NCBI GenBank assembly: GCA_963969365.1
Contig: OZ017762.1
Coordinates: 124,001-188,000, forward strand
DNA from: Asterochloris sp. CNOR1
Taxonomy: Eukaryota; Chlorophyta; Trebouxiophyceae; Trebouxiales; Trebouxiaceae
DNA length: 64,000 nucleotides
Direction of reading: 5' to 3'
Shown here: positions 36,116 through 48,608 of the stretch, piece after piece
Layout of the letters: each line of letters opens with the position of its first letter
How positions within the stretch are numbered: position 1 is the first letter of the stretch
Made by a program: the position numbers and the translations under genes
The notes under the pieces: generated by a model
The model's input: only the letters and a program-made list of their open reading frames with translations
What the model was told of the DNA's origin: nothing
The model's database searches: none

Positions 36116-36214
36116 CGCTGAGTATTGACGGCGGCAACATGAGAGGCGTTGGGCTGTCAGGCTGCAAGGGGCAGGCGCTGGATGGCACCGTAGGGACCTA
36201 TGGTGGGCTTGAAG
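36116..36214 (+). CDS. Candidate exon, Gly-rich, unrecognised
   Basis: Bounded by CCTGCAG and GTGAGC and open throughout: SIDGGNMRGVGLSGC then KGQALDGTVGTYGGLEG. Copies at about 45197-45290 (LDGGIMRGDG, GQALNGIAGTHGGLE) and 46725-46850 (decayed) keep the same frame for part of their length, which is mild support for past coding use on this strand. No family identified. Confidence 0.3.
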
Positions 36215-36489
36215 GTGAGCAGTTAGGGGACGCTGCTCAGGCGGCAGCTGGCCTTGAGCTGCAATTGCCATGTCAGGCTGCAGTGTGGCGTGTCTCAGGC
36301 CTGAGCGTGGCCCTGCCGCTGCCTGAGCTGCCTCCTCGTCGAGGGCTGCTGCCATCAATCTGGCTTTGCACAACATGGCAAGTCAGGTGTTCATTCACTT
36401 GTTTGCTAACAGACATCGTCAGCAACCAGTGATTGAGCTCCTACTCGCCATGCTGCGCGAAGCCAGATCTGCAGCAGCAGCTTGGGACA

Positions 36490-36830
36490 AAGTCAGGCCA
36501 GCCATCCACCTCAAATGAAGACAGACCAGCCAGGGCTGCCCCTTCTGCGCCGCAACACAGTGTGGCAGCAGATTCCAGGGATTCACAGCTGAGAGAGTGC
36601 CAGGTGGACACACAGACCACAGCAGCTGCTCTGTCAGGCCTCTCGGCACACCTCCCCACCACTACGTCCCATTGACACATCATCATTGACCTGGAAACCA
36701 CTAGTGAAGTGGTTTAGATGTCGGCGATGATGGGTTGCTGGGGCCCAGTGCTGGTGAGGTGCTGCTGCGCCAGCCTCACAATGAGCCTAACAGCAAGCAT
36801 CTGGCAGTGTGGCATTTGTTGGGCACGACC
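36490..36830. repeat. Paralogous block shared with 45470-45790 and 34740-35060
   Basis: Marked by CAGGGCTGCCC, CCTGGAAACCACTAGTGAAG and AACAGCAAGCAT(C/A)(T/C)GGCAGTG. The three copies are imperfect; the 45-kb copy keeps a perfect hairpin that is broken here. Confidence 0.65.
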
Positions 36831-38025
36831 AGCTTGGTAGGTCTCTAATTACTGCACTGGTCTGGCCTGACCTATACATGGCCCTGCCAGCATGCTGGGG
36901 CTTGCTTTGCCAGTCTAAACTCCTGAGAGTGATCATGCGCACCGGACGCTCTGCGGGAGCACCGCAAGTAGCAGTCTGCTGCATGTGTCTCCAGGCCATC
37001 TGGACCAAAGCAGTCAGGACTCTGTTCCCAGATGTGCGTTTGCAAGGACAGTTGTGTCCAACCATGCCTGGGTCTGCTGCCATACCTTACCCTCCCTGCA
37101 GGATCACTGAAGAAAGCAGGCCGCATTCTGGAGACTGCAGCTGTACAGTGCAGCTGCAGTCTCAATGATGCGGTCTGTTTTGTACAGTGGTCCTGCTGCC
37201 ATACCTCTCGCTGGGCTGCATGCGTCTTCTGACACTGGGGATGCCTCTGGGATTTGTCAACCCCTGCCCACAGTGAAGGTGATTTAGACCTGCTGTGCGC
37301 ACAGAGTTCTGGAACGAGCCTGGCCTCCAGTGGGATGGCGTTGCGGGTGGGGCCAGGCGATGGCCCTCAGCTGTGGTGCCCTGTGCGGGACCTTCCCAGG
37401 AGGCTGCCAACACAGGAGCTCTTAGCGACAGCGTGGGGCGCTCCAAGAGGCAGAACCTCAGGCAGGGCAAGGTGGGCTGGTGCCTCCCACGGCATGGCAT
37501 GTAAGGCTGCTGCAGTACCTGGCCAGGGCAGCTGATCAACACAGAAGGCTGGCACAGTGGGCTGTGCTCCCCAGAGAATCCAGCCCCATGTCCCTGAACC
37601 TCTGAAGGCGGTGGCCCGCTCTCAGGCGGCAAAGAGAGGGCCAGGATGCCTGAGGGTGCTGTTGGGTCTTTGCTCTGTTGCTCTGTACAGTGGAGTGTGG
37701 GGAACTCTTCCATTATGGCGTGCACTTGCAAAGGCTTGTGAGCTAGGGTGACCTGTGCTGCCGTCCTGCACAGATTGGGCGATCTGGGACAGCAGAGGCT
37801 CAGCTGTCAGCTTGAAGAGGGTTGCCAGCCATGAGCAGCTGCACTGCAAGCCCTTGCTGAGGCGTTGACACTCTCCGGCGCTGTCTGTGGGTGTCGCGAA
37901 GTTGTTGGCTCAACTGCCTTAGGGAGGGACTGCCACTATACCTGCTGCTGTGCTGTGAGAGGCACTGATTGCTCAGACTCAAGGAGGTGTCCTTCATGAT
38001 GTCATACCTCTCCCCCTGCCTGCAG
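36831..38025. other. No resolved gene
   Basis: 36790-36970 matches 45745-45930. 37280-37500 is open on the plus strand (RQNLRQGKVGWC) after a CGCACAG acceptor, but no family or good partner exon was found. Confidence 0.4.
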
Positions 38026-38211
38026 GTGCGCAAGGACATGCGCCTCAGTGGCTTCAATAGGCCTCTTGACTGCGAGCAGCACTTCCAGCGTGCCATCTGG
38101 AAGCTTCACCATAGCGTGGTGGTGGGCAAGCTTGCACTTCGCACACTGGACTTGCTGCTTGGGATCACGGGGGGCACGCAGATGCCAACTAAGGCGCAGA
38201 TGCTTGCACAG
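38026..38211 (+). CDS. Candidate 62-codon exon, unrecognised
   Basis: A textbook exon: CCTGCCTGCAG before it, CAG followed by GTGCCC after it, 186 nt, phase 0 at both ends. It reads VRKDMRLSGFNRPLDCEQHF, then a mixed hydrophobic/basic helix-like segment and GGTQMPTKAQMLAQ. Composition is that of a folded protein, but I do not recognise it and could not place flanking exons with confidence. Confidence 0.35.
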
Positions 38212-40636
38212 GTGCCCACGCAAGAGGCAGCTGACCCTCCTGCACATGGAAGGCACCTTGGCACCCCATGTTGCCTGCCACTTTCTGGCAGGTGCCACAG
38301 CTGCCAGCTGAGGGGACCTGCCAGAGCTTGGTCTTCACCATTGTGCGCTAGGGTGCCTTCCTGAAGGCGCTGCTCTCTCTGGGTTCAGCAGGAGGTGCGC
38401 CGCAGCCTCTGCGCTCAAGGTGCAGACGGGAGGCGTCCCGGCTGTGCACGCCTCAAGCCCCACGCTGGCAGGTCTCTCAGCTGAGGGGCCTGCCAGAGGG
38501 TGGCCTGCTGCATGCCGGGCCAGAATGCCTTCCTGAAGACTGTCCAGCACTCTGGCCTGTTGCCATGTTGTGTGAGTCACTGCCTTCAGGCACTGCTCTC
38601 TCTGGGTTGAGCATGAGGTGCGCCCCCTCCCTTGTGCACGAGATGCATTCCAGACCTGCTGCTTGCGGCCATGCACCCTTAGGGTGCTGGCTGTCTTGCT
38701 GTACAAGATCGAGTAACATTTGGTGCAGCAACCACCAAACGTGATCTTAGCAGCTGAACCATGACATCCAGCCACAGCAGGTCTGTGCCACCGGCAAAGG
38801 GTCTGGTGTTGGTCTGCAGGGGCTTGTGCCCCTGCTGCTCTTCCCAGGGTCTGCAATGCCCTGTGCCTGCAACGCTACCCTCTGCTCTAGCACAGGCCCC
38901 AGGCAAACATCCCTGTGCTGGTCCGCCAGCAATGGCTGCGGCCTCGGCGCCTCCCTCACACCATGCCCTCGCCCTGGCTGCAGACAGGTCGCCCTTGGTG
39001 TTGGTGTCGCCCTTGGTGTGCAGCCTGTGTCCAATCCTGCTGCCCGAGTGGCCACATCCCCGTGCTGGTCACCCACAAACGACTGCACCTTTGACTTGCC
39101 CGCAGCAATGTGTCCAGGTAGCACCACCGCGGAGGCACCTCCAGGCCCACTCTCCAGAACTCTTGTTTTGTAGAGTGGACTTGGGGTTTTTCTGCAGTGG
39201 CCCTACCTGAACTCAGTGCAGCTGGCATGCCACTGCTGGTGCAGGTGCAACAATACGCTGGTGAGCAACTGCAGCCCTGGTGGCACCTGACTGTGCAGGT
39301 TGCACTGCTTGCCGGCATGCTCGGGGCTGGTGGGTTATGTCATCATGCCATTTCAGCTATAGAGCGGAACCAGTGCTTTGTACGGCCCTCCATTGTGCAG
39401 CCTGCAGCTGATTGGCACGTCTGCGGCATGCAAGGCCATCTGGCTGTTTGATAGCGCCCCCTTTTGGATGCAATTGGCTGTGCAGGATGCAGCCTGCATG
39501 CTGGCATGCAGTGCTTAGGGTGGTGGGGCAACCTGGCAGATGACGTGCGCCGTGGGGCTGCAACGTGTCATGACACTGGTCAGTCAGCATGCATGCATGC
39601 ATGCAGCGTGCTCCAGGCCGTGCTTGCACACAGCACTGTGGCAAGCCTAGCCTACAATGGGATGGCGCTGCAGGGTGAGGGCTGGCCATGGCCCTGACTT
39701 GGACGCTTCCTGCACCAAAGCACTGCTGCAGTGGGCTTGCTTGCCCTCTGATGCACAGGTGCACCGGCCAGCCACTCCAATGAAGTGTGAGGACGCCAAC
39801 ATTGTCAGGGGCGTAGAGGTGAGGCTCCACATGTCAATCAGGTCTGCAGCTTGAGCATCCTGTTCTCAAGGATTCAGCTGAACCTCAGGGTAAGTCCACA
39901 GCCTTCCTCTGGGTGGCAAGATGCCATTGTTGATGTCTGCGCATTCCTTTTTGGCAGAGGGGGTCCAACGGTCACGTTAGTTTGCAGCAGCGCACGCAGC
40001 ATGTGGCATGGCCTGCCCCTGCTGCCTTTGGCCCCATGAACAATCACACTGAAGCTTCATGGTCAAAGATAGAGTTTGCTTCATAGGGCTGACCAAACAA
40101 CTGCCAAGCATGAGCAGATCTGCTTGCCTATGAGCTTGCACTTTGAGATGAGCTCAGTTGTACAGCTTGCAATGCCCAACGTGCAGCAATGTCATGCCGC
40201 AGGAGCATAACCACTCCCATCGCTGAGCTGCTGCCCACGCTACGCTTTGGTCCCACCTGTTGTCTGGCCCCACCTGTTGCTTCACAACCCACTCCTCTCT
40301 CCTTGTGTTGTTACATCATCATCTGACAGCATCCAGGATGCTGTGTCAGGTGAAGATGCAACCACACCTTGTGGGTGGCATGTGTTGTGAAGCATCCGCC
40401 ACCCATCAGGTAGGGCCGCCATTCTGCAACAGCCTGTGCTGGCGCTCAGGTTACGTATGAGCAGCTTCCAAGGGTGTTATGCAGCAGAACGCTTCTGCAG
40501 TCGTGCCTTGCACAAGCGTTGCCAGAACCCCAGACTACAGCCTCGTGAAGCAACAAATGGCCCCTGCACTGTGCACCATCATGCCCCCAGCTGCCACCCT
40601 CTGGCCTGGCCTGCCCTGCTGGTTCCTGCTGCTCCT
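38212..40636. other. Decayed paralogous sequence, no resolved gene
   Basis: Short exon-like islands occur at about 39040-39115 (VATSPCWSPTNDCTFDLPAA, with a diverged duplicate at 38895-38990) and 39195-39330 (ALPELSAAGMPLLVQVQQYA). 39780-40060 is paralogous to 42120-42460: EDANIVRGVEVRL against EDAVIVRTVKLRP, then RIQLNLRV against RIKPDLRV. 40145-40500 copies 35100-35465. None of these forms a gene model. Confidence 0.4.
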
Positions 40637-40749
40637 CACCAGCAATGCAGCAGGGAAGGGATCTGTCTGTGGCAGAATACAAGACTGGGAGCTGGAGGCC
40701 CAGATCTCCACATGCAAACTGCTGGCCACCAGCAGCTGCTCAGACTCTG
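40637..40749 (+). CDS. Candidate Cys-containing exon, unrecognised
   Basis: Open to a GTGAGC donor, reading NAAGKGSVCGRIQDWELEAQ then ISTCKLLATSSCSDSG. The paralogue at 32240-32335 keeps EAQVSKCRLLATSSCPDSG but its donor is lost. The left boundary is uncertain. The even Cys spacing suggests an extracellular or zinc-binding piece, without more proof. Confidence 0.3.
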
Positions 40750-43700
40750 GTGAGCAAGTTTGCTTCTCTGAGCGCATTCAGGCCTAAGCTGGGCTGGAGG
40801 CGGGGAGCAGGTGACACCTCAGTGGCACACAAGGCATGACAAGGCTGCGTTGCATTTTGGCTGGAGCATCAGCATGCCTCGCATGCCTCTGCAGCAGAAG
40901 GCGGCCCCTGACCAGAGGCTACCTGCCCTGCAGGCTCAGCCCAGTCCGCCATGGCAGGGCGTGAGGCCTGTCACTCAGGGCAAGCTGCGCAACACCCTCC
41001 TCAGCAGATGCACTCACCTGGGGTTAGGCCATCGAAGGCCTTGCACACCAGTATGTGAACGCACAGATCCTTCGCCTTGACCCCCGTGCACTGGTATCAG
41101 TTCTCTGGGATCAAATTCATGGACCTGTGCGTTCACCTGGTCTTCAAGGCCTTCAATGACACCATTCCCAGGTGACATCTCAGCTGCACTGGGGGCCTTG
41201 TAGCACAGGTGTGCCTCGTCAGCACAACAGGCTGCATGCAGCAGCTCAAGGGCACAGACACATCAGCTGGCCCACCACAGATTGCTCTTGTGATTAATTT
41301 GATCTGACACCGCTGCAATGGTTGCCACAATCTTGTGGCGCCCACTGCAACTGCATCAAGTCCGACAACAACAAGGACACTCTGTGAAGGCCCAGTCCCT
41401 CACTGTCAATCTGACAGACTGGATATCTGCGTTGGTTGCGCTTCCTTTTTGAGCAGAGCAGTGCTGCTCTGAACATAACTGAGGTCCAAGCAAAGCAGCT
41501 TGACTGCAGTGGCAGCCTGCCCGGCTTGTGTTGGATGCTGCATGAGACTTTGCCCTACATGGGAAGCGACAGGTCTGGCCAGGGCAGCTCTCGCTACTGC
41601 GTGGTGCTCTGCAATGTTTGGCAAGGCAGCTGGTGTGCTGTCTACAGTGCTGGGCACAGCACAGAGCATGACCAGGCTGCATCTTTTGCTTTGCCCCAGC
41701 TGTGCTCCATAGTGGCCCTGAATCCTTGCTCAGGCTGGCTCAGCATGATGGTGCCACTGCCTTTTGCAAAGTGCGCACCCTTTGGACTTCTGCCTGAGGA
41801 TGACAAGCTGCTGAGCAGCTGTCCTCTTGCGAGAGTCAGTTGTTTCGCACCTTACAACAGGCAGGCAATGACGCTGGTGCACGAGCATGGAGCTGCAGTC
41901 CCGGGCGTCGTGCTACCGCACCAGCTGGCTGAGTGCTTGCCCTCCATAGGAGTCCAGTGCTTGGCCTCCTCAGGATTGCAGTGCTCATGCAGCTGGTGCA
42001 CAAGCACCGCACCCAGGACTCGATCTTCAGTGCTGGCCACTTCGAGAGGCGGCGCACCCACCAGAGCTGCCACTCGCGGCGGGGTGACCCTGCTGGAACC
42101 CCGAGGCCTTCCCTGAGCGGGAGGACGCTGTCATTGTCAGAACCGTAAAGCTGAGGCCCCAGATGACAATCAGGGCTGCAGCTTGAGCGTCATGTCCACA
42201 AGGATTAAGCCTGACCTCAGGGTCAACCAGGAGCCTTTCCCTGACTGGCGCGATGCCATTGTGGTCAGGGGACAGAGGCCAGCCTGTGCTGCAACATGTC
42301 AATATGATATTTTTCTGTGCGCAATGCTGTATGGCAGAGGGGCGCATCGGCGATGTTGTTGTTCTGCAGCAGAGCGCGCACAGCATGTGGCATGGCCTGC
42401 GCCTGCTGCCTCTGGCCTCATGACTGAACGCATGAACTTTGATGGTCAGGACCTGAGCTTCCTTCGGATGTCTGCCCAGACAACTCCCAAGCACAAAGCC
42501 TGCCTGTGACCCTGCAACTGGAGCTTCACTCCTGCAGCTCTGAATGCCTAGCATGCCTCGTAGCTATCAAGCTGTGCTACAGGAGTCATGACTGCTCCTG
42601 GGTCCGCATCGCCAAGGTGCTGCCACGCCATGCGCTAGTGCGCACTGGTCCCCACCTTTGAGATTGCTGATCCTACACCAACCTCTTCTCGCACTTATTG
42701 AGTCTGTTGTCCCACCAGGCCCTGATGCTGTCAGGTCCCGGTGCACAGGCAGCTTCAACAAATGGGAGAAGGGAGCAGTGCAGCGTCAGCCACTCAAACA
42801 GGTGTGACCGCCACTCTGCAACAGCCTGTGCTGGTGCTCAGATGGGCTCTTGAGCAGCTTTTCAGGATATCATGCAGCAGAGCGCTGCCCATCATGAGTC
42901 TGCGTAAGCGGATGCATCCCTGGTTTCAGCTGCTCACCACAGGACATAGCCTTATGCAGATCTCGATGGCCGCCATTGTTCTGGCTGTGACCTTGCTGCT
43001 GAGTGACTTGTGCTTGTGCAGGTCTGCAAGCCTGCAGCGGTTGGTTGGTGTGAGGTGGCACATGCACAACTGATGAGCCATGTTTGTGACTTCTTTGCCA
43101 CTGAGCACCAGCTTGCCATGTGGCCCATATGGCTCACACCTGCTCACAGGTTAAGAGTTCACAGGTGAGTCTCTTCAGACAGCCACTCTGAGGCCATCCC
43201 GCTCAGCTGCCCTGCAGGTGCATCATCTGCGTGGCTCTCACCCTGCCCGCAGGAGAGACGATGCAGGTCATCAAAGAAGTTAGGCCACCCAACTTCATTG
43301 CCCTCACCACTGCTGACCTCAGGCAGATGGTGTGCTGACATTCTGAATTTCTTTTTGCTGCCGCTCTCATGTCTGACAACGTTCTGGGCCTCATCAGTGC
43401 AATATGTCAGGCATGCGAGCGGCAGCGCTGACGAATCCTGCGTGTCACTACATCCTCCGGCTGAGGTCAGCATCACTCCTTGGCTTCAAGTGCACTGCCC
43501 AGGATCTCGTGAAGGCAGTCACGATTTGTGCACAGCTGTTCAGGTGAGCTACGCAGCTGCCCTTTTTTAACCCAGCTATTCTTTCACTTTGCTCTGGTGC
43601 TGAGGCTACTCACAACAACATTGCTTCGTGGAAGGACATGCCCATTGCTTGGGCTGCCACTTTCCAGTCAGCAGCTGGTTATGCAGGACGGAGAGCGGTT

Positions 43701-44580
43701 ATCAATGCAATCCGCTTGTCCATCCACGCTACATTGATGGTTGTGGCCGCCAGCTTCATGTCTGTGCATGCTGCTTCACGCTGCGTCCTGGATCTGCAGC
43801 CAGCCCTGACACAGATTGTGGAGCAGTCACCCAACACCTTGGTAAGGCCAACATGATTGTGTTCGTCTTCAACAGAAGGCTGGAGACTGCTCCACAATCT
43901 GCGTCAGTCTCATTGGGCTCGCGAGTGAGCTTGTGACAGCGCTGGGCAGCTGCTCTGTAAGTCGCGCCTCCAGACCGTGCATGACAGCCGCTGCGTGCTG
44001 CAGAATTGAGTTGAAGTTTTGGGACGAAGACCTTTTTGGGCAGACTCACGCTTGCTCTGCAGCATTCTGGACCCATGAGCACAGGACATAAAGGCCGTCC
44101 AGGTGAGCTCAATGCCGATGGCAGTCAGGCCTCAAAGCAAACGCCTGACCTGCCCTACAGAGCAACTCCAGCTGCCTGGATCAAGTCCATCTCTGCCCTG
44201 TTTGCCGGGGTGACACCATGTGCTTTGGCTGCTGGAAGGGTGCCTGAGCAGAAGCATGTGCTCTGGCTGCTTGAAGGGTGCTTCCTGCAGCATGCCTTCA
44301 TCAAGCGCGGCATTGCACGCTGAGAGCCAGAGCCTCAAGCTGCCTCCACAAATGCTGCGATGGCCTAGCCCCCTTCCTTCACTAGGTTTTGTTGTACCTC
44401 GTCAGGCCCTGATGCTGTCAGGGCCTGGTGGGAGTCCAATAACACCAAGTGGGAGAAGGAGCCAGTGCAACGTTGATCACCCAACAGGCGAGGCCGCCAC
44501 TCTGCAACAGCCTGTGCTGGTGCCCAGGCGGGGTCTGTAGTGGGTTCAAGTATATTCGCAGCAAAGCGCTTCTGTAAGTC
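40750..44580. other. Decayed paralogous sequence, no resolved gene
   Basis: Contains the third copy of the 31.2/32.6-kb block (41240-41510), an open plus-strand stretch at 41490-41800 (GSLPGLCWMLHETLPYMGSD), the second EDAVIVRTVKLRP block (42120-42460) and a short plus-strand candidate at 43263-43339 (MQVIKEVRPPNFIALTTADL). 44405-44580 is another weak copy of the 35.3-kb block. Confidence 0.4.
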
Positions 44581-47200
44581 TGCCTTGCACAGGCGCTGTG
44601 CCAGACTTGGCCTCAGTTTACACATCTCCCCGCATCAGCAAATGCAGTCAGGAGGGTGCCTTCCTGGACCCCCAAAGAGGCCAAGAAAGCGCATTGTGCT
44701 CAACCGCTGTCACAAACTCTGTACGGTTGGCTGCATGACATGTGGGCCTGCCTGCGCGGGTGTACTGAGGTGGGGCGGCCCCTTGACCTGACTGCTGCAC
44801 AGCACTTCCCAGAGGGGTCCCTCCCACCCAAGCGGGGTTGCTTCAGCCCACCAGCACAGAGCTGGCTGCATCCCATGCTTGCCTCTGCAGGTGTCTAAAA
44901 CTCCTCATTCTGGCTGCTGCTCAGGGCTCCCCCTAGCAGGACTCCTGGTTGGCCCTGCTTCAGTGGTCCACTGTCGCCCCGCACCAGGTGTGGCTGCATG
45001 AGACCTTGGGCTGTCCATGCAGGTACCTTGAGGCGGGGCGCACGTGGTCATAGCTGTTGCAGCTCTGCCCACATGAGTTGTTTCCTGAGCAGGACTCATC
45101 AGCGGTCCTGTTGCAGCCCACCAGAGGTTTGAGGCAGCCCAGAGGCCTGCATGACTGCCCGCAGTGGGCCCAGTGGCTCTGGCAGAGGACGCCGCCCGTC
45201 TTGACGGTGGCATCATGAGAGGCGATGGGAGTTTGGAGGGGCAGGCGCTGAATGGCATCGCAGGGACACATGGTGGGCTTGAATGTGAGCGGTTGAGGGA
45301 GCCTGCCCAGGCGGCAGCTGGCCTTGAGCTGCAGTTGCCATGTCAGGCTTTGATGTGGCGTGTCGCAGGCCTGAGTGTGCCCCTGCTGCTGCCTGAGCTG
45401 CCCCCTCATTCAGGGCTGCTGCCTTCAGAGCCGGGCAGGTATTATCAGCCCAGACTCAGCCATCCCCTCAGACCCAGACGGGCCGGTCAGGGCTGCCCTT
45501 CTGCGCCGCACACGCTGGGGCAGCAGACTCCAGGGATCTACAACTGTGTGAGTGCCAGGTTGACCCACAGACATGAGCAGCTGCTCTGTCAGGCCTCTGA
45601 GCACACCTCCCCACCACTGGGCCCCATTGGCTCAGTCTCTTTCGCCTGGAAACCACTAGTGAAGTGGTTTCCAGGTCAGATGCTGATGGCTTGATGGGAC
45701 ACAGTGTTGCTGAGGTGCTGCTTTGCCAGCCTCTCAGTAAGCCTAACAGCAAGCATCCGGCAGTGTGGCAGCCACTGGGCAGGACCAGATTGGTAGACCA
45801 ATCATGCTATGTTGCACTGGCCTGCCCAATGCTTGGCCCCAAAGACTGCAAGCAGGCTTGGGCATGCTGCTCCAGTCTGGAGTGCTGAGACTAATCGTGC
45901 ACGTGCGCCTCAGAATCTCTGCAGGAGCACTTTGATAGACGCAGTGTGATGATCCAAGTCTGACTCCGTGATCCAGCTGCAGCAAAGCGGTTTAAACTCT
46001 GTATTGGGCTTTGCCCTTGGGTCACGTTCTTTATGCAGAAGCGCTATACTATAGAGCGCTCCACCATCCGGGGTCTGACTCTGTACCTCAGAATCCCTGC
46101 AGGACCAGTGATCAATGCGCAACGTGGAGACTGCAGCTGTGTCCTAGGCACTTCACTGGGAAAGTATTGATGAGGCTCTCGCAGGCGGCTCCGGCGTCAA
46201 AGGCGTCTCTGGGGCCTTTGACACTGGAGATGCCTCTGGGATTCCTGTCAACACCTGCCCAGCGAAGGCTGCCTGCAGGAAGCCGCCGCAGCTGTTTCAT
46301 GGCAGGATGCTTCCCCCAAGCACCCTAGCACGTTCATCAAGTGAGCACAACTGCAAGCTGCTGCGTGCTGGCCAGCAGTGACTGACTTGTTACAGACGGC
46401 GGTGCGCTCAGCGCCCCAGCTCGCACCGCGTGTGCATGCTCCGACTGCCCACAGCGTCACTGTCGTTGCACATGACATGCCTGCTGTCTGTGGTTCCCAG
46501 ACTGACCTGCCTCATCAACAGCAGAGACACAAACCCACTCAAGTGGCTGTGCGTGCTCTGATGCCTGACCTGGCAGCTTCATCAGCTGAGGCAAGGTGGG
46601 TTCCATGTTGTGCAGTCTCCCCAAGACCTGTAAGGACACTGGCCTGATGTGGAAGATGGGTCTGTGATGCTGTGGACTTGTCTCACTTGCTGCCTGCCTG
46701 CGGTAGCGCCGCCTGCCTGCTGTAGCCGATGTTGACGGCTGCAGCAGGAGAGGCAATTGGGGGTCATGCTCGGATGCATCTGATCCCCATATGGGCAGGC
46801 GCTGGATGGCGTCGCAGGGGTGCATGGTGAGCTGCATGAAGGTGAGAGATAAGAAGGGGGAGCCTGCTCAGGCGGCAGCTGGCCTTGAGCTGTGGTTGCC
46901 ATGTCAGGCTTCAGTACGGCGTGTCTCAGGCCTAAGTGCGCCAGATCTGCAACCATCTCGGCAGGGAGGTGGCAAGTAGTGTCAGCATGGCTTGCTTGCG
47001 CCACAAATGTGCGAGGTGTCCAGCCCGCAATGCACTGCATGCTGTGGCCAAGGCAGCAGGTTTCTTGATGGCCCCTCTGCCATTGGCCGCCCCGCTGCTG
47101 ACTGCTTGACTCAAAACTGCACCACAGCAAGCTGCAGCCTTCCTACAAACACAGTGGTCGCATGTCATATGCGCCCTGCAGCTGTCCATGCGCATTTTAC
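44581..47200. other. Second, more decayed copy of the 35.5-37-kb region
   Basis: 44755-45190, 45195-45440, 45470-45790 and 45745-45930 align in order with 35580-36115, 36116-36360, 36490-36790 and 36790-36970, an offset of about 9 kb. 46725-46960 is a further partial copy of the Gly-rich exon block. Frames are interrupted throughout. Confidence 0.5.
45645..45675. repeat. Perfect hairpin, 13-bp arms, 5-nt loop
   Basis: CCTGGAAACCACT (45645-45657) pairs exactly with AGTGGTTTCCAGG (45663-45675). The paralogous site at 36690-36712 keeps the left arm but its right arm stops after AGTGGTTT. Confidence 0.85.
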
Positions 47201-48263
47201 CTCACAGCCTGTAGCGTGTGCTCTGCAGCAGCGGCCCGTGCAGCTGACAGGGCTTGGCAGCCACCCTGCCTGACCAGCTTGGGTCTAGGGTGTCACCAGC
47301 CCTGGCCTGCAACATCATGGCACTGCTCCGCTTCAGCTGAGTCAAGAAATCATCCATGCCTGCCACGTTGGCGCCCATCCTGTCCACCAATAGCCCACGT
47401 GCCTTGTTTGACTGCTTGCAGGCGGCTGGCCACCTCCTCCTCATCCTGCCACAGTCTGGCAAGGGGCATGACCAGCCCTAGTCTGCTGATCGTCACCAGG
47501 TCCCTGCTGTTGCCTCCGCTTTTGAGGGCAGCAACCCCCAGTACTGCACGCTGAGGCTCTCCAGCAGTCAGCCAGGACCTTGCACTCTGTTTGGTATCAT
47601 ACGAGAAGCCCCAGCCAGGCGGCCTCCTCAGAGAAATGCACAATGCCGTGCAAATGAAGTGCTCTGTGAAGGTCACCCTGACCAATCAGCAGCCAATCAC
47701 CCAGCCTAGGACTGAGCATTTTGCCATTGCTGACACGTTGCCCCTACAGCAGAAACTGTACTGTGGTGGCAGCTACTTTGCTTACAGCATCCCCACACCC
47801 CAGCTTGTCCCAGAGCCATATGGTGTCAGCTCCCCTGTTCCCCTTGAGGAGCTCAAGCGTGAACTTGTGTGGTGCCCATGCAACAAATTCATCATTCGCA
47901 ATGTGCCTAGTTATAGTACTGAACACTGGCTTTTCACACAGCATTGTCACAACAACTCCTATGTCGATGCAGAAAGTGCAGCAGATAAGTGAAAGTTCAC
48001 AGTGTGAGTGATGTCTCTTGAGCATCATGAAATCCTGAGCAATTGGTGTGTTGCCAAAAGGGGTTTCCAGGTGCTGGAGTCAATACAGTGGCAACACGCC
48101 TGTCAGGGCGTCCAGCCTCTGGCACGTTTTTGTGCAGGGGCTTTGCGCCCCAGAATGTGTGCATGACATGTGACAGGGGCTCTGCACACATATGCTTGTC
48201 AAGGTTCATGTGTACCCCGTATGAGCCAGATTGGTCTGCTAGTGCATCCTGTGCCTGCTGCCT
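47200..48263. pseudogene. Coding-like relic, strand ambiguous
   Basis: On the plus strand an open frame at 47591-47992 reads smoothly (SYEKPQPGGLLREMHNAVQM ... LPLQQKLYCGGSYFAYS). On the minus strand, patches in several frames also look coding: RHIANDEFVAWAPHKFTLEL near 47880, WLLIGQGDLHRALHLHGIVH near 47650, then SRLGLVMPLARLWQDEEEVA and MGANVAGMDDFLTQLKRSSA near 47340-47480. Neither strand yields a complete gene or a recognised family; a frameshifted minus-strand pseudogene is my preferred reading. Confidence 0.3.
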
Positions 48264-48608
48264 TCAGAGCCAGCCAGGCAATTGCCTGACAGAAGGGGCA
48301 GCCCTGACGGGCTGTGGCTGAGACTGGGCTGGCTGCTGCACAGAGACTGTACAGAAGCATCTGCAAGATTGCGCATGCAATGCATTGCTTGGGGTGGCAA
48401 GGGGGGAGCTGGCGAGAGCATTGGCAGCACCAGCTGAGACAGCAAGGCCAAAAGTGTGGCAGATGGTCAGCCGGCAGCCAGCAGCCGCCAGCGCAGCCAA
48501 AGTATCATGCTCACCCACCACGCGGTGCACCAGACTCCGCAGCGAGGCTGTGTGCGCAGCACTCGCCAAGGCATGGTCCATCCTGTTGTTGGGGCTGTTC
48601 AGGCGCAT
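48264..48608 (-). CDS. Hypothetical protein, Ala/Leu-rich
   Basis: A 114-residue open frame beginning MRLNSPNNRMDHALAS and containing VVGEHDTLAALAAAGCRLTI. Composition is plausible for a helical protein, but no motif, splice partner or homologue is recognised, and GC-rich DNA of this kind throws up chance frames. Confidence 0.25.
   Translation of the reverse strand: MRLNSPNNRMDHALASAAHTASLRSLVHRVVGEHDTLAALAAAGCRLTICHTFGLAVSAGAANALASSPLATPSNALHAQSCRCFCTVSVQQPAQSQPQPVRAAPSVRQLPGWL

Noticed and set aside
35789-36376. 195-codon minus-strand frame
   Set aside because: It overlaps the plus-strand Gly-rich exon candidate; its sequence is not kept in frame in the 45-kb and 46.7-kb copies any better than the plus reading.
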